Origin: Bedellia somnulentella | Taxonomy: Eukaryota > Arthropoda > Insecta > Lepidoptera > Bedelliidae | Assembly: GCA_963576735.1 (NCBI GenBank) | Contig: OY755173.1 | Span: 5,054,873 to 5,118,872, forward strand | Length of the DNA: 64,000 nt | Direction: 5' to 3' | Part shown: positions 1 through 12,180 of the stretch, one piece after another | Layout of the letters: each line of letters starts with the position of its first letter | How positions within the stretch are numbered: position 1 is the first letter of the stretch | Program-made: the position numbers and the translations under genes | The notes under the pieces: model-generated | What the model saw: only the letters and a program-made list of their open reading frames with translations | Told to the model about the DNA's origin: nothing | Database searches by the model: none

Positions 1-59
1 CTCAGTTAAATCTTACAAAGCAAATTAAACATTGTCGACTCATAGTGTAAGCTAGACCT

Positions 60-329
60 CCTCACAGCCCATATATGTCCCCACCAAGGGGCTCGAGCCT
101 ACCCTATATAGGGTGATTTGGCTATAGTAGCCGGGACCGACGGCATAACGTGCCCTCCGAAGCACGGAATCATCTTAATTTTCGGATAATAAGGTGGTTC
201 AAGCCTGCAATATCCTTCCAGACGGGATAAATCTTACAAATTAAATTTGTAAGATTACCACCCCCCGGGGATCAAACCCGAGACCTCCGTACTTGAAACC
301 AAGCGCGTAACCGCGAGACGACGGAGGCA
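60..329 (-). repeat. tRNA-headed SINE-like repeat
   Basis: Read on the minus strand, the right end carries a tRNA-like pol III promoter: a box-A-like stretch TCGCGGTTACGCGCTTGG, then a box-B-like GGTTTGATCCC. A body follows with phrases such as CTTCGGAGGGCACG and CAAATCACCCTATATAGGG. A related body fragment lies at 42870..43080. I infer a tRNA-derived SINE; the ends are approximate. Confidence 0.55.
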
Positions 330-618
330 GTAGGCCTCAGATTTTGTAAAAAGATAAAATAGTTAATTAGCTTATAGAAATACTTAGAAGTAAGAAAGAC
401 TTACGGCCGATTTCACAATTGAGAATTCAACGATAAAAGCCTCTCAAACCGTATTTAAGTACGTACTTTTTTACCAAAATTACGTTTCTGAATTGACCAA
501 ATATTGTAATTTAATCAAATTTTGATTATATGCTCAAAATGTTGAGCATCAATTAATAATTCGACATAATTGTTGAAATTTGCGTTTCTGAACTCGTTTG
601 ACAATACTCAAACGGTAA

Positions 619-795
619 TCATCGCTGATTTGAGAAGGTGAGAGTTAAGTTGTCAATTTCAAATTTGTGAAGTAAACACATTGCTTTCGACAACTTTCTG
701 GAGATATCTTCGGATACATCATTATTATCACTAGAGGAGCCGCAGCAGATACCTCGGAGGCAAAATACGCCGAAGTTTTTGGATTCTTTTCCCAT
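619..795 (-). other. Unassigned short ORF, 58 codons, Cys-rich start
   Basis: An ATG-to-stop frame on the minus strand begins MGKESKNFGVFCLRGICCGS. It has no homologue I recognise. The stretch is less AT-rich than its surroundings. It could be a small coding exon, part of a transposon, or chance; nothing downstream on the minus strand within the window supports a gene. Confidence 0.15.
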
Positions 796-1457
796 TTTTA
801 TTCCACCTCCACGGTGCTTTGCACTACAAAAGATTCCACGGATATCCGTGAATATCTTTTCTCATTCATGAACATACATGATAGAAATCTTAACACAATC
901 ACATAGAAATAAATAAAAACAAAGCAAACATACAGAACAGAACTTGATACAATTTAGACGATTAATGAGTGTGATTGGCTTGACGAATAGAGGTATTGAC
1001 GTATATACGTTCCGTTTCCCAAAGTTTTTTGTTTATTTATTTTTATTTTTTATTCAAATGGTCTCAAAACCTTCTTATAAATGTAACTTCTAATGAAACA
1101 TTATTTAATCGAGTTCTTAGAATCAATTGCTATTTATATTAAAGCATAATTACAGAAATATAACATTATCGGTAAGTTACCGGTTTTTGTGCGTAAATTG
1201 AAATCTTGATTACAAACTGACATAGATGCTTTGTTGATCACATACTAGCAACGAGCATTGTTTGTTTTGTGAAACACCTTAAACTTAAGTACTTACTTAG
1301 ATTTTGATAAAAAATCAACTGGTTAGAGCTAGAATGCTCAATTGTGAAACCGGCTGTTAGGGTATTCACATAACTATCTAAATCATGTGAGCTTCCTCTT
1401 CATGTCTTCCTTGATAAAATTGTCAAATTTAAAGCATGATTAATATTTTTTATAAAG

Positions 1458-1590
1458 ACCGAGATGAGAAGACTATGGATTTAAAGGAAGCTAGAGGGAT
1501 TTGTCAGGACACACAGGTACAAAGTGGCTATTTATAGACTATAGTCTCTGCCTACCCCAATGGGAAATAATGGCGTGAGTATATGTATGT
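1458..1590 (+). mobile_element. 3' end fragment of an RTE-like LINE
   Basis: The stretch reads as the degraded C-terminus and tail of the non-LTR element seen better at 11560..12180: GATTTAAAGGAAGCTAGAGG, then TCTCTGCCTACCCCAATGGG, then GCGTGAGTATATGTATGTAT. It is truncated at its 5' end. Confidence 0.6.
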
Positions 1591-2251
1591 ATTTAGATAG
1601 AGAGAGAGCTTAGGTGTCTATTCAGGACTCGAAGACGCACCTATTGTCTTACGACAAACCTATTAAGGTTCCTATTTAGTCTAAAATAAAGGGTTAATTT
1701 TTTTATTCATTCTATAGTATAGTGCGGCGCGAGGATAATGTTAACTATGTAGAGCAATATAGACACTAGTACATACATGATAACCCTGACCGTGATATGT
1801 ACAGTATTGTGAAACATTATTTTGTACCGATGTGTTGACGGTTATGTTCTTAAGATGCAAAGACCCGTTCATAAAAAGAGGCTCTAGTTTTCGAGATAAA
1901 AAAATACAAAACACAGCAAGTCCACTTGTGAAAAAGCGATCCCCAAAAACTAAACGAAGCAAGGAACAGTTACCAAAATTAAACAGAGTAAGTCGCGAGT
2001 CTTACTGTTTTGTATTAATTGTGAATGAGACTTGCTGGGTTTCCTATATGGGGATTATGCTTGAAAAAAGATGATGATGCCCACAAATTTAACTGTAAAG
2101 CACATGCCCGTCAACATTTAAACCTAAATTTCACGAAATTTCTATTTGGCGCGAAGCGGATTCCGCACGACATTCGTTGGAGGTGGCTTCAGGTACATCG
2201 GGGGATGCGGCAGCTACTTGTCGCCGTTCGTCGCATCGGCGCTAGAGCACG

Positions 2252-2886
2252 TTTTTAGGGTTCCGTAGCCAAATGGCAAAAACGGGACCCTTATAGATTC
2301 GTCATGTCTGTCTGTCTGTCCGTCCGTCCGTCCGTCCGTCCGTATGTCACAGCCAGTTTATTCCGAAACTATAAGAACTACATTATTGGAAATTGGTGCG
2401 TAGATGTATTCTGTAAACCGCATTAAGATTTTAAAATAAAATCTGAAAAAAAAACCAAAATTTTTAGGGTTCCCCATACATAGAACTGAAACTCAATTTT
2501 TTTTTTTTCATCAAACCTATACGTGTGGGGTATCTATCAAAAGGTATTTGAAAATGATGTTGAGGTTTCTTATATCATTTTTTTCAAAACTGAATAGTTT
2601 GCGCGAGAGACTTTTTCAAAGTGCTAAAATGTGTGTCCCCCCCCCCTTAACTTCTAAAATATGGGCATGATAATACTGAAAAAAATATATGATGTGTATT
2701 ACTATACAAACTACTAACGAAAATTGGTTTGAATGAGATCTAGCCAGTAGTTCTATTTTAAACGTCATAAATCAAATTACTTACCTAATTTGGCTCCCAT
2801 GATTTTCACACAAACGGGATTTTCTATATATATGATAGTACGGAACCCTTAGTGCGCGATCCGACTCGCACTTGGCCGGTTTTTTA
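2252..2886 (+). repeat. ~635-bp interspersed repeat with GTCC microsatellite (copy 1)
   Basis: It begins TTTTTAGGGTTCCGTAGCCA and ends CGGAACCCTTAGTGCGCG followed by CACTTGGCCGG. A TGTC/GTCC tetranucleotide array lies at about 2306..2343. A nearly identical copy sits in inverted orientation at 13658..14299. I recall this repeat as common in Lepidoptera but cannot assign its class. No coding capacity was seen. Confidence 0.8.
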
Positions 2887-3298
2887 CTGGATGTAATTAT
2901 TTTTGCAAGCGTAATTTACTGTTTTTAAAGAGAATGGAGCGGAGTAGAATAATTTTGATTGCTGCATATTGCTGCTATCTAACAAACGGTCACACTCATG
3001 AGTGATGATTCCGTTCACGGTAATATTGGACAAAAATTACTAGAAATCAATCAGTTTCTGATTTCGAAGACTTCAAAAATATTGTGTTGCAATGTCAATA
3101 GAAAATCAAGATTGTGGAAACCCGATGCTTAATTCGATTGGCCAAAAAAGAAGAGGTGACCAAGACTCAACGGAGACCCTTTGAAAAATTTTCAGTTAGT
3201 TCTATTCTAGCATACAAAGGTATTGGGTGAAGTGACTATGTTGCTGACCGTACCGCAATTTGAAAAAGTTTAGTTCCAATTATTTTGGTATTTACCGT

Positions 3299-3475
3299 GT
3301 TTTGTTGTGGTGGGCGATGCGGTTGGAGACCCATCACCAACAACCATTATTTCACCATCTTTTCCCCACACAATTTCCAAAAGTGGCTGAGGAATTTCTG
3401 ATTCCTTACTCTGGCTACCCCTTCTAGGGATTTATAGCCGTGAGTAAGTTATGTATGTATATGTATGTATGTTCT
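3299..3475 (+). repeat. Fragment of the TATG-tailed SINE-like family
   Basis: It matches the 3' two thirds of the family seen complete at 10692..10943: GGGCGATGCGGTTGGAGACC, CTTCTAGGGATTTATAGCCG, then a TATGTATG tail. The 5' end is missing or diverged. Confidence 0.65.
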
Positions 3476-3954
3476 AGTATATGTATGTATGTTATAGTAA
3501 ATAACCATAAATTACAATAGGACAAGGTGCGTTGCTGTGTTTTTATATGGTAATCCAGATTTAAACAAATCATGAAAACAAATTTTAAATTATTTAGTGC
3601 CGTAAAACATGCACGAATCAGTTAATATACTTCTTTTAAATACAAATAAATGCGCAATCATAGTATCCATGATACCCAATACTTATATTGATCGATTATT
3701 GTTAAGTTTTGTGTGGCTTACCAAAAATATGTTTTTTCGCTCTCCTGAAAAAAATGGTAACTGTGCCATACTGCTTTTCTTTTTGGGACAGCCGATTTTA
3801 CGACATATATAATAGAATATATAAACTTTTGTATGCAACACAAATAATATTATAGTGTTTCGGAGAAGAAGTGTTTTTTTACCATGTTCTTGGAAATAGG
3901 GAGAGACTTGGCTAATTGCACCTCTACAGGAAGACCAAAATGTTTTTTTTTTAA

Positions 3955-4030
3955 AAACTGCCTCTGAGGTCTAATAGTTAGAGCGCTGGAATCATGATCC
4001 GCAGGTGTTGGGTTTGATTCTTCGAGGTGA
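3955..4030 (+). repeat. tRNA-like SINE head
   Basis: A box-A-like TCTAATAGTTAGAGCGC is followed about 35 nt later by a box-B-like TGTTGGGTTTGATTCTT. There is no cloverleaf acceptor pairing that I could support, so this is a tRNA-derived SINE head rather than a tRNA gene. Confidence 0.4.
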
Positions 4031-4625
4031 ACTCCTAAAACTATTTTTTCGAGATTTTGCAATCATACATGTGTAATGCATTTTTGTAAGACATAGCTGT
4101 CCAGAATGTCTGGATCACTTATTTCAAAAGAAGGTTATGCAATGTATGGAAGTATCACGGCATTACTTTATTAGATAAAGTCTCCCAAAACACCCTCGGC
4201 TAGCGTAGTCGCCAATAGGCAAATCACTTAAAATCTTAAGGGTTGTGATTATTTCACCACATTCAACTCCTTTTTTTAAATATTATGGTTATGGTAAAGC
4301 CTTTAATTTCATAATGGTACTATTGCATAGAAATATTATTGTGTGTAATAAGTTTTAAGAATAACGATTAGTGGTACTATATGCAATTTATGTGACATTA
4401 TAGTCTAGAGGCAATGATTTTACTAATTTTATTTGACTTAAAAATTTAATCAGGTGCAATGGCACCCCTTTGTCATTATTGCAAAAGTTGAAGAAAGCAA
4501 AATAAATGAAACCTTCACACAAAAGGTAGAGCACCTAATGTTAGAGTGAATAATTTGTCAAATTCAGTAGTGGTTGTTCTTATTTTTAAAAAATATGAAA
4601 TATGTAAGAACGGACAGATGCATGT

Positions 4626-5386
4626 CAGGAGGGCAATTCTCACACGGTAGATATTATATCACTTTCGATATTTATCACTTTTGTGATATTTTGCGATATA
4701 TATTTGACTTGAGCTATTCTCACTCTATCCGATCGATATTTTTCTATTGAAAACCAGCCGATATGATGATATATATCAAAGGATGATATCGTGTGGTCAC
4801 GATCAGACGATATGATGATATTTGAAGATGTCGTGCGAACGGTAGCCATTTTGTTTTCAAATTTTGTTTGAATATATAGATAGAAAATTGAAATATAGGT
4901 AAATAGATTAAATGGATCATTGATCAAATAGTCTTAGAAGTTGTAAATAATGTCTACTTGGATTAACGTTAATTATATTATTAAAATATAAAAAATATAT
5001 TATTTTTCCATTATTAAATTTCCAAAACTAAATCCGGTTGTCGGATGGTCCATTTGGGAATTCAGACTTTGCTAGTTACCGGCAAAGTACACTTAAAGGA
5101 AAATTTAAACAAACCAAAACATATGCAAATATTGACAGATATGAAGACCTTTTCATATCTAAGATGACAGTTAAACTGACCTTTCATTCAAATCATTCGC
5201 TTGGATCATTGATTTCGGTCTTCGTTCTTTAATGTCTTAGGAAAAATTACTACCTTGTGCGAGAATACAGTTTCAATCTATCAATAGAAATATATTTCAC
5301 TTTGTGATATTTTGCACACGACATTGAACACTTGATATAATTTCTATGATAGTAATGATATCGAACTTGCGAGAATTGCCCTCCTG
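4626..5386. mobile_element. Non-autonomous DNA element with 16-bp perfect TIRs
   Basis: The left end CAGGAGGGCAATTCTC is matched exactly in reverse complement at 5371..5386 (GAGAATTGCCCTCCTG). The 760-bp interior is AT-rich, contains repeated GATATAT/TGATAT words and encodes no transposase. The CAGG start is reminiscent of hAT-type ends, but I could not define a target-site duplication, so the superfamily is open. Confidence 0.7.
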
Positions 5387-6272
5387 GTCATACTGCTATG
5401 TTACTAATGTCAAAAAATATATCTTATACGGCTCTACATTTTCTAAAAGTAATGAGTAAGTTAATTAAAGCAAAACATGTTCTTTTTGTTTTTCGCCATT
5501 TAATTATACAAATAACATTGAATCTGTATAACTCTTTCAAGACGCTACACAGAAACCCTTTCCAAGAATGACTCCAAAAGTATTCCCATCTCTGCTCTTG
5601 TCTCTACAACTTTTTCAAACCACATTGTTCTCGAATAATTGTAACACAAAAAGTTAAAGATATTTTAATTCAATATTTACTTTTTCTTCTAAATTATGTG
5701 TATATTTTTTCCGTTTCAACTACCTTGTAGTTTTATCAGAATGTTTGAAATTAGAGTAAATAAAGAAGTCGATAAAAGTAAGACGAGATTAACTGAAAAG
5801 ATAAAAACAAGAAGTACTTACTACTACCATTACCATTGCGGACAACATGAGTAACCTATAAAATAAATGTACGAGTATAAAATAAATGTACAGGACAGAG
5901 GCATTTGATTGTCCTTCTTAAGAAACAACATTATCTTGTTACCTGGGGCCATATTAATAAGTCAAAGCCAGGAATTTGCTCAACTTTTTCCACAAGCTTT
6001 GTTTCATGATTTTTCAGATAAGTTGACTCGATAAATGTTACTTATCTTCAAATTCACAGTTGCCGAAACAACGAGCTAAAGTTTGTTTTGTATAAATCTT
6101 AATGTTGTGTAGTGTTCTAGGCGCACCTTTATTACAGCAAAATATGATAAGGATAGTGTTATCGTCGTAATCTAATCACAACGTATTTTCTGTGTCTTAG
6201 TTCAATTTGAAATTTCGTTCGGGTTGTGTATTTTCTTTGCATTATATCAAATGCCGATGCGTTGAGTGAATA
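5387..6272 (+). other. Upstream region and probable 5' UTR of alternative exon 1B
   Basis: There is no ORF of note. A TATAAAT at about 6091 lies roughly 180 bp upstream of the ATG at 6273 and could mark a promoter, but AT-rich DNA gives such matches by chance. The 200 bp before 6273 probably include the 5' UTR of exon 1B. Confidence 0.3.
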
Positions 6273-6351
6273 ATGTCTTTCGTTTATCACGAACGTCCGG
6301 TTGATGAGGACTCCAAGAGTGATAGTGTTGTTATCGATCGTCTAGAAACTT
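6273..6351 (+). CDS. Phactr: Phactr alternative first coding exon (1B)
   Basis: The frame opens ATG TCT TTC and encodes 26 codons beginning MSFVYHERPVDEDSKSDSVV. It ends at a consensus donor, ACTT|GTGAGT, in phase 1. That phase is the one exon 2 (16455) accepts, so it can replace exon 1A and would give a 530-residue isoform. The peptide is acidic and has no motif I know. The evidence is the open frame, strong donor, matching phase and position just before the CpG-rich exon 1A; transcript data are needed to prove use. Confidence 0.6.
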
Positions 6352-6904
6352 GTGAGTACATCCCTATTATATTTGTCTTAGTTTTTTGCTGTTTGCAATA
6401 TCAAGGCTAAAATCTTGAGTATGCATTCCGTAGATTATTTTATTTCATACTTAATTTATTATTTTGACAATGTTGTTCCTCGTTAAGAGTTTATTTGAGT
6501 TCGTTCCAACGCGTATCTAAAGTATTCGTTTACCTTAAAGGCTAGAGTTTTTGCCCAACTTGACGGTTATAAAAAGTTGTTAACTGAGTTTTTGTTACCG
6601 TTTATTATATCCCGCCATCCCACATTTATCCGCTACCTGTAGTAAGCACTTGCACTCGTTCGACTGGTCAATGCCATTGACTCGCGCCGTCATGGAATGG
6701 GATCTAAAAGAACTCTATACTATTTAGGGTTTCTCTGCTTTAATGTTCGTCTCACCTGTTTGATTCAATACGTTATTTCAAAACGTTAACCTTTTGATTG
6801 AATGACCGTTGACTATTTAATAAGATACAACTTAAAAAAAAGGTGAATTTATGCGGTGATAAATAATAGCGTGTCGAAGGGTTGTGGTAGTAGATGTATA
6901 GCGG

Positions 6905-7199
6905 TAGTATGTTGTGACGTGAGACGGAGGCACGAGTCGAGTCGGTCGGTGGCGAGGCGACGAGGCGCGTCGAGTGCAGCGAGCAGTGCAGCCGGGGAGC
7001 CCGCCCCGCCGCCCGCCTCCCCGCCTCCCCGCCCGCCGGCGTCGCGCGCCAGTTAGCCGGCGCGCGTCTGTCCCGGCGCACCCGCCCCGGCCTCTCGCGT
7101 GTGCTTTTGTTGGTGAAACATATTGTGTGCGAGCATTTTGGAAGTGGTTTCTGTTAATGTTAATGGTGATATCCAACGGGATGGCGGCGCGTAGTTGAC
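6905..7199 (+). promoter_or_regulatory. CpG-rich promoter and 5' UTR of Phactr exon 1A
   Basis: GC content jumps sharply from about 6905, with many CpG dinucleotides and C-rich tracts (for example around 7000..7060) in otherwise AT-rich DNA. The stretch leads directly into the ATG at 7200. GC-rich open frames on both strands here are by-products of base composition. The transcription start is not determined. Confidence 0.6.
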
Positions 7200-7353
7200 A
7201 TGTCGTTCGGCGCGCCCGCTCCGGCGGTGCGCGGAAACAAGACGAGCAGCCTGGACCAGCTCAATTTCCAGGAGCGCAGACAGTTGATAGCCAGCTCTCT
7301 GTCTCTCAGCGACATCTTGCACGTCGGGGCCAAGGAAGTGGCTGCAGTCGCCG
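7200..7353 (+). CDS. Phactr: Phactr coding exon 1A
   Basis: It begins MSFGAPAPAVRGNKTSSLDQ and continues with a helix-prone LNFQERRQLIASSLSLSDIL segment, 51 codons plus one base. The donor is GCCG|GTCAGT, phase 1. The ATG is the first in this frame after a stop just upstream (TAG at 7193). The SLSLSDIL segment carries Ser clusters that could be phosphorylated. It joins exon 2 across a 9.1-kb intron. Fairly sure, because exon 2 needs a phase-1 donor and this exon lies in the CpG island. Confidence 0.75.
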
Positions 7354-10089
7354 GTCAGTACCCGCGCCGCTGCACTGTCTGTCTTTCACCAACACGCCCT
7401 ACGCCAACATTCCTAACAATACAATTGCGAAACTTAAATTCCACTTGAACGTTGGCCTTTAAACTATAACTCTAGTGATATGCTCTTAAAGTGGTCGGAA
7501 TATGCACGAATATAACGAAAGTTTTATCGTCAGTTTTACTTCAGTTACTAGCCGTGGTCCGATTTAATTGTTGTCTTGCTCTACATTGACTACGCCAAAT
7601 TTCTTTTATACTTTCCTCTTCATTGTAGTATATTACGTTATCCATGGTGAATTATGTTCACCACCATGGAAGGAAACACACAGTTTTCAATACGAAAATA
7701 AGTTTGAGACTAGCTATGTTTGTTTGTATACAACTGTATAAAGATTCGGCAGGATCGCCGAATCAGAATTATGAAATCATATTTTCTATCGCCCATCCAT
7801 ATAGTATAGTATCTTATTGAGTTATTATCTATGACCCACGCTATTGAATTAAATATAGTGTTATATGAACAGGATTAAATAAAACAATAATATTATGAAA
7901 ATGCACTGTAACGTAGTTTCCACATCCTCAGAATCTGCATATAAACACACGCAGGTGCTATAATTATAATGTAGAGCTAAAATTATAATTGTGGACATAG
8001 GAAGGTTCTATCAAGCTTTAAATATTAAAACAAATAAATGTCAGATAAACACGCAAAATGCGTAACGTCATTTTCCCAACAAACCATAGTAGAGTCGACT
8101 CACATGTTATGTAGAGTCTAATATATCAAATTATTTATTTAGTTATCATTAGTGGGTGGATATGAGTATAATAATGACGAGTTAGATATCCTATGACAGT
8201 GAGCATATTGTTTTCACGGTATCTAGTGAGGCCGTAAGCACGAAGGTCGTTGAGCGAACAAAGTAAAGCAGTAACATACACCGAAACGAGTTTTTAATGA
8301 CAACCTATCGGCTTTAACCGAGCGCACAACTCACGCCGCGCTGACGGACCACAAAATGTAATAATATCACTTATCTCTTGTATTATTTTTACTAGCACTA
8401 CATTAAATACTAATATATACTTAAATGCTAAATTTAGAACCAATAATCACCAACAGATCAACATATTGCGTGTCATTTTAAAAAAAAAACTGTTGTTATG
8501 TGTTTGCATCTGTTGATAATTTCGCAGATGTACAAATTTTTATCGTGTACCTTGAAATATGTTATAGTGAAGCGACGAAATTAACTGAATTCCAATTCCT
8601 TTTGAATTAAGACTACTAACAGACGCGAGTATTGTTACTATGTAAATATTCAAAACCTATTTAAATATTTCACTTATTGCTACAATAACCGCAATATATA
8701 ATACATGCCTAAATCCTCAATAGGCTAAAGCTTTGAATAGTTTCCAGCCGCTTTTTGAAGTTAAGTGGGTAAAAGATTATGAATAATGAAAATTATGACA
8801 CGTATTTTTATAGAGATTTAAAAATAGTTAATAATACGTTATGGGTGCTATAAGGTGATTTATTAGTTCTTTATAATTAAAAACAAACTAATATTTCAAA
8901 AACCGCTAGCACTGGCATTATAAATGATAGTAAATTGATGAAACGAGAAGTACAGTTATTTAGTGGTGATATCTTCGATCGGCAACAATAGTGTGGGCAC
9001 GCAGAGTTGATCACATTGCGGTACTTTTATGAAGCACAATTATCTACCACGTTTTGATGAGTACTGCCTCTATTGTATTGTTCGCGTGTCCTGCTTGTAT
9101 GGAGTCATTCGAGAGCGAATTGAACTGTGATAAGTATCGCTCTACATTTTGTGAAAATTTACGCCATTGAAATGGATGCGTAAAAGGTCGTGATAGATGG
9201 CCATAAGTTTGGAATATGCAACATAATTTATTGTTCATATTGTCTTAAAATTTTTGTTTGTTAAGATTTTCAATTTTCACTATTGCTTCAGTGATTCATT
9301 TTCAAATGCACTTAAATAATTCATCAACAAATTATCCTCCAAATAATCCAATAAATGAGTCACACCAAGGAAACCCCGCTATTCAGTCGAGCTAGTGTAA
9401 AATAACCGTGAAGTCAAACCGAAGGCGTAGTATGTCGCAAATAAGAATATTGAAAACCCACGGGATTCTACCGACATGGAATGGCACGCCTCGCACTAAT
9501 TGAAGTCAATAAGTTCATTGCTGAAATAACACATTACATTGAACATGGCGACATGGCATTGACATGACGTGTTATTTACGACGTAAATTCGCGAAGGAGT
9601 GGCGGTATTACTATGTTCTGAAAGTCACGTGACAAAAGGTCACCTGCTGTACAAAATATCAATTTTGCTGCATTGCACGAATAAACTGCCACATGACTCA
9701 GTATAACCAATTGTATCGGTTTCATTACAAGTGTTTCCTCATCGCTGACAACCTTGAAAAATAATCATAACATATAATTTTGGGAAAAAGTACATTCACG
9801 AGTTACAAAAAAGGAATTGAAGCCACACGGCTCTACATCGGAGGTTGTGCTCTTATCACTGAACCTCACATTTTGTGAATCCGCAAATATATTCCATCAT
9901 CTAAAGCCACCTACATATTTACACGAACAACAATAATCACGCGCAATAGAACACCGTGATGATTCACTCGCAATCATATGGTTACCTGATTGTTTTTATA
10001 ATACGCAATTAGAATATTGTTTTGATGACTATCGTTCGACATTATGTTATGTAATTAGTCCTTACTAATCCTCTGCAGGTACTTAGTAC

Positions 10090-10338
10090 CTTAGCACATA
10101 CAAACATATACTCACGGCCATCAATCCTAAAAAAGGATTGGCAGAACTTCAGAACTAGAAACTCCTCAGCAACATTTGGCAGTTGATAGGGGGACATGAG
10201 GGCAGAAATAAAGTATCGTTGGTGATGGGTCTCCAACCGTATCGCCCAAAAACCACTTAAAAAAGCCCCATACCCTTAGTTGCCTCTTACGATACCCTTA
10301 CGGCCTTCAAAGGCGGCATTACACGGCTACCTTAGTAC
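10090..10338 (-). repeat. TATG-tailed SINE-like element
   Basis: A minus-strand copy: CATACAAACATATACTCACGG at the left is the tail, followed by the reversed body words AGAACTAGAAACTCCTCAGC and GTGATGGGTCTCCAACCG. It is moderately diverged, and the head at the right end is degraded. Confidence 0.65.
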
Positions 10339-10691
10339 CTAGCTATTGCTCACTTTGCACTTGATTATAAATGAAGATTTAACTTCTCAATTTATACAAC
10401 AAAAATATACAACATTAATATAGTGTTGTGTTGGCGTTTCGTGTGACACAAAGGATTGCAACATGTTAATTTTAGTTAGAGAGGTCATGGTTCTTAAAGG
10501 TATTGACGAAAGTGGGAGGATTTATCTTTAATTACCTACTACGCTTCTGTAATCGGGTCAGACAGGTTTTGTTAAATTAAGCGGGCTATGTAAACGGCTC
10601 TTAATCAGATATTGACTTGTGCTCTAATGGTATTTAAGTTACGAATGCCATGTAATGTAACACGTTTATGTATGAACGAAACCGAATCTTG

Positions 10692-10943
10692 CTGTGTAGT
10701 GTCGGCTTAGAATAGCACTACCCCATTTCTTCCGGTGGGTGTACGTAAGAGGCGACTAACGATATTGGGGCCTTTAAGGGATTGTTGGGCGATGCGGTTG
10801 GAGACCCATCACCAACAACCTTTATTTTCACCATCTTTTCCCCACTCACATTTCCAAAAGTGGCAGAGGAATTTCTAATTCCCTAGCTCTGTCTACCCCT
10901 TCTAGGGATTTATAGCCGTGAGTATATATATGTATGTATGTAT
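10692..10943 (+). repeat. TATG-tailed SINE-like element, complete, with TSD
   Basis: The head is TGTGTAGTGTCGGCTTAGAA, a box-B-like GGTTGGAGACCC lies mid-element, and the tail is GTGAGTATATATATGTATG. A 10-bp direct repeat GAAACCGAAT flanks it at 10678..10687 and 10944..10953. This supports retrotransposition into this site. Confidence 0.75.
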
Positions 10944-11559
10944 GAAACCGAATTGTATACTAGATATATTAACATATGTTATTTCATAATTTAAAAAGAG
11001 ACAAAAACGAAATTTTGAAATTCATATTTAAAGAAAGCCCAAGAAAGAAAACTTAATGTATGTTCCTTAAATATAAAGCGTTTTTCTTCTAAGTCCTGTA
11101 TATATTGGGACAGCAGGAAGGTTTTACACAATATTTAATAGTTGTCCTATATATTTTGCGTATTACATAGCTTTATTTGTGAAGGAACCGCACCCGCAGG
11201 AAACTGAAATATAACCATAAATTATTTTCTTTCCATAATTCCGAAACATAGTTAATTTCAGTATTCAGCCGAGACGGTTCGTGTCAACTAGTGCTAACAT
11301 AGTTAATCCCTGCAATTTTAATAACACCTAGCCTCACCCCGCTTTTAAGTCACGTTCACATCATTCAAGTACATACACTATATCCAATGAATTTTGAAAC
11401 CAAATGTTAATAGTTACTCTGTATTAATGGAAAACAAAAAATCGTGTGAATAAAGTAAAAGTGAATGAAGAACAAACACGTTGAAACTATTATTAAGTCT
11501 ATGCGTATTTTTTTCTAAAATCGTTCGTAATCCATTGAAAATAAAAAGATGTATCCTAG

Positions 11560-12180
11560 TTTTTGCTACTATTAATGTTGTCATATTCATATTCTCACGC
11601 CGTAAGTTCCCATTGGGGTAGGCAGAGACTATCGATCGCCACTTTGTACGATCATGGCAAACCTCTCTGGCTTCGTTCACACCCATCAATCTTTTCATAC
11701 ATGCTCTTTTATTCTTCATACTTCGGACCAATGTGTCCTCCGAGGTCGTCCTCTACTAACATTACCTTCCACATTGGCTCTATATATCTCTTTCACCAAT
11801 TTACTATCATCCATCCTCTATGTGCCCAAACCATCTCAACATTCCTTTTTCTATCTTTCTTACAATATCATCTTTTACACCACACCATTCACGAATCACA
11901 TCATTCCTCACACGATCACATAACCTGACATTACAAACTTTTCTGAAGGATCTCATTTCTACTTTATCCACTCTGCTTTCATGCTTCTTCTGCCATACCC
12001 AACATTCACTGCGATACATAAGCGTAGGAACAAGAACAGCGTCATGTACAGCCATTCGGGCCTTTTCGGACACAGATTGACTAGACATTAGACTATCCAG
12101 TGCTCCATTTACCGCATTACCCTTTTCCACTTTTATTAACTTTTCGATATATGTATCCTCCTATGTATGGCCTTTTTCTC
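11560..12180 (-). mobile_element. RTE-like LINE, C-terminal fragment, frameshifted
   Basis: On the minus strand, 11807..12130 encodes a reverse-transcriptase C-terminal region with recognisable words (VPTLMYRSECWVWQKKHESR, GMLRWFGHIED). A second frame at about 11600..11731 continues with NKRACMKRLMGVNEAREVCH and the terminal SIVSAYPNGN. The frame break between them and the missing 5' part make this a dead copy. Fragments of the same family recur at 1458, 26675, 29095, 37850, 49010 and 56525. Confidence 0.75.

Noticed and set aside
243..330. Possible functional tRNA gene on the minus strand
   Set aside because: Box A and box B are present, but no acceptor-stem pairing closes a cloverleaf and the SINE body continues directly. 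The same applies at 3955, 39058 and the SINE heads near 36172 and 48555.
2306..2343. TGTC/GTCC tetranucleotide array as a CRISPR-like or regulatory repeat
   Set aside because: It is a simple microsatellite inside a dispersed repeat and recurs in the inverted copy at 14200..14246.
6773..7198. Several overlapping Arg/Pro-rich open frames on both strands before exon 1A
   Set aside because: They follow from the GC-rich promoter composition, overlap each other in different frames and have no family signature.
7641..7675. Palindrome CCATGGTGA ... TTCACCACCATGG as a regulatory site
   Set aside because: A short imperfect hairpin in intron 1, with no second copy or known motif to support a function.
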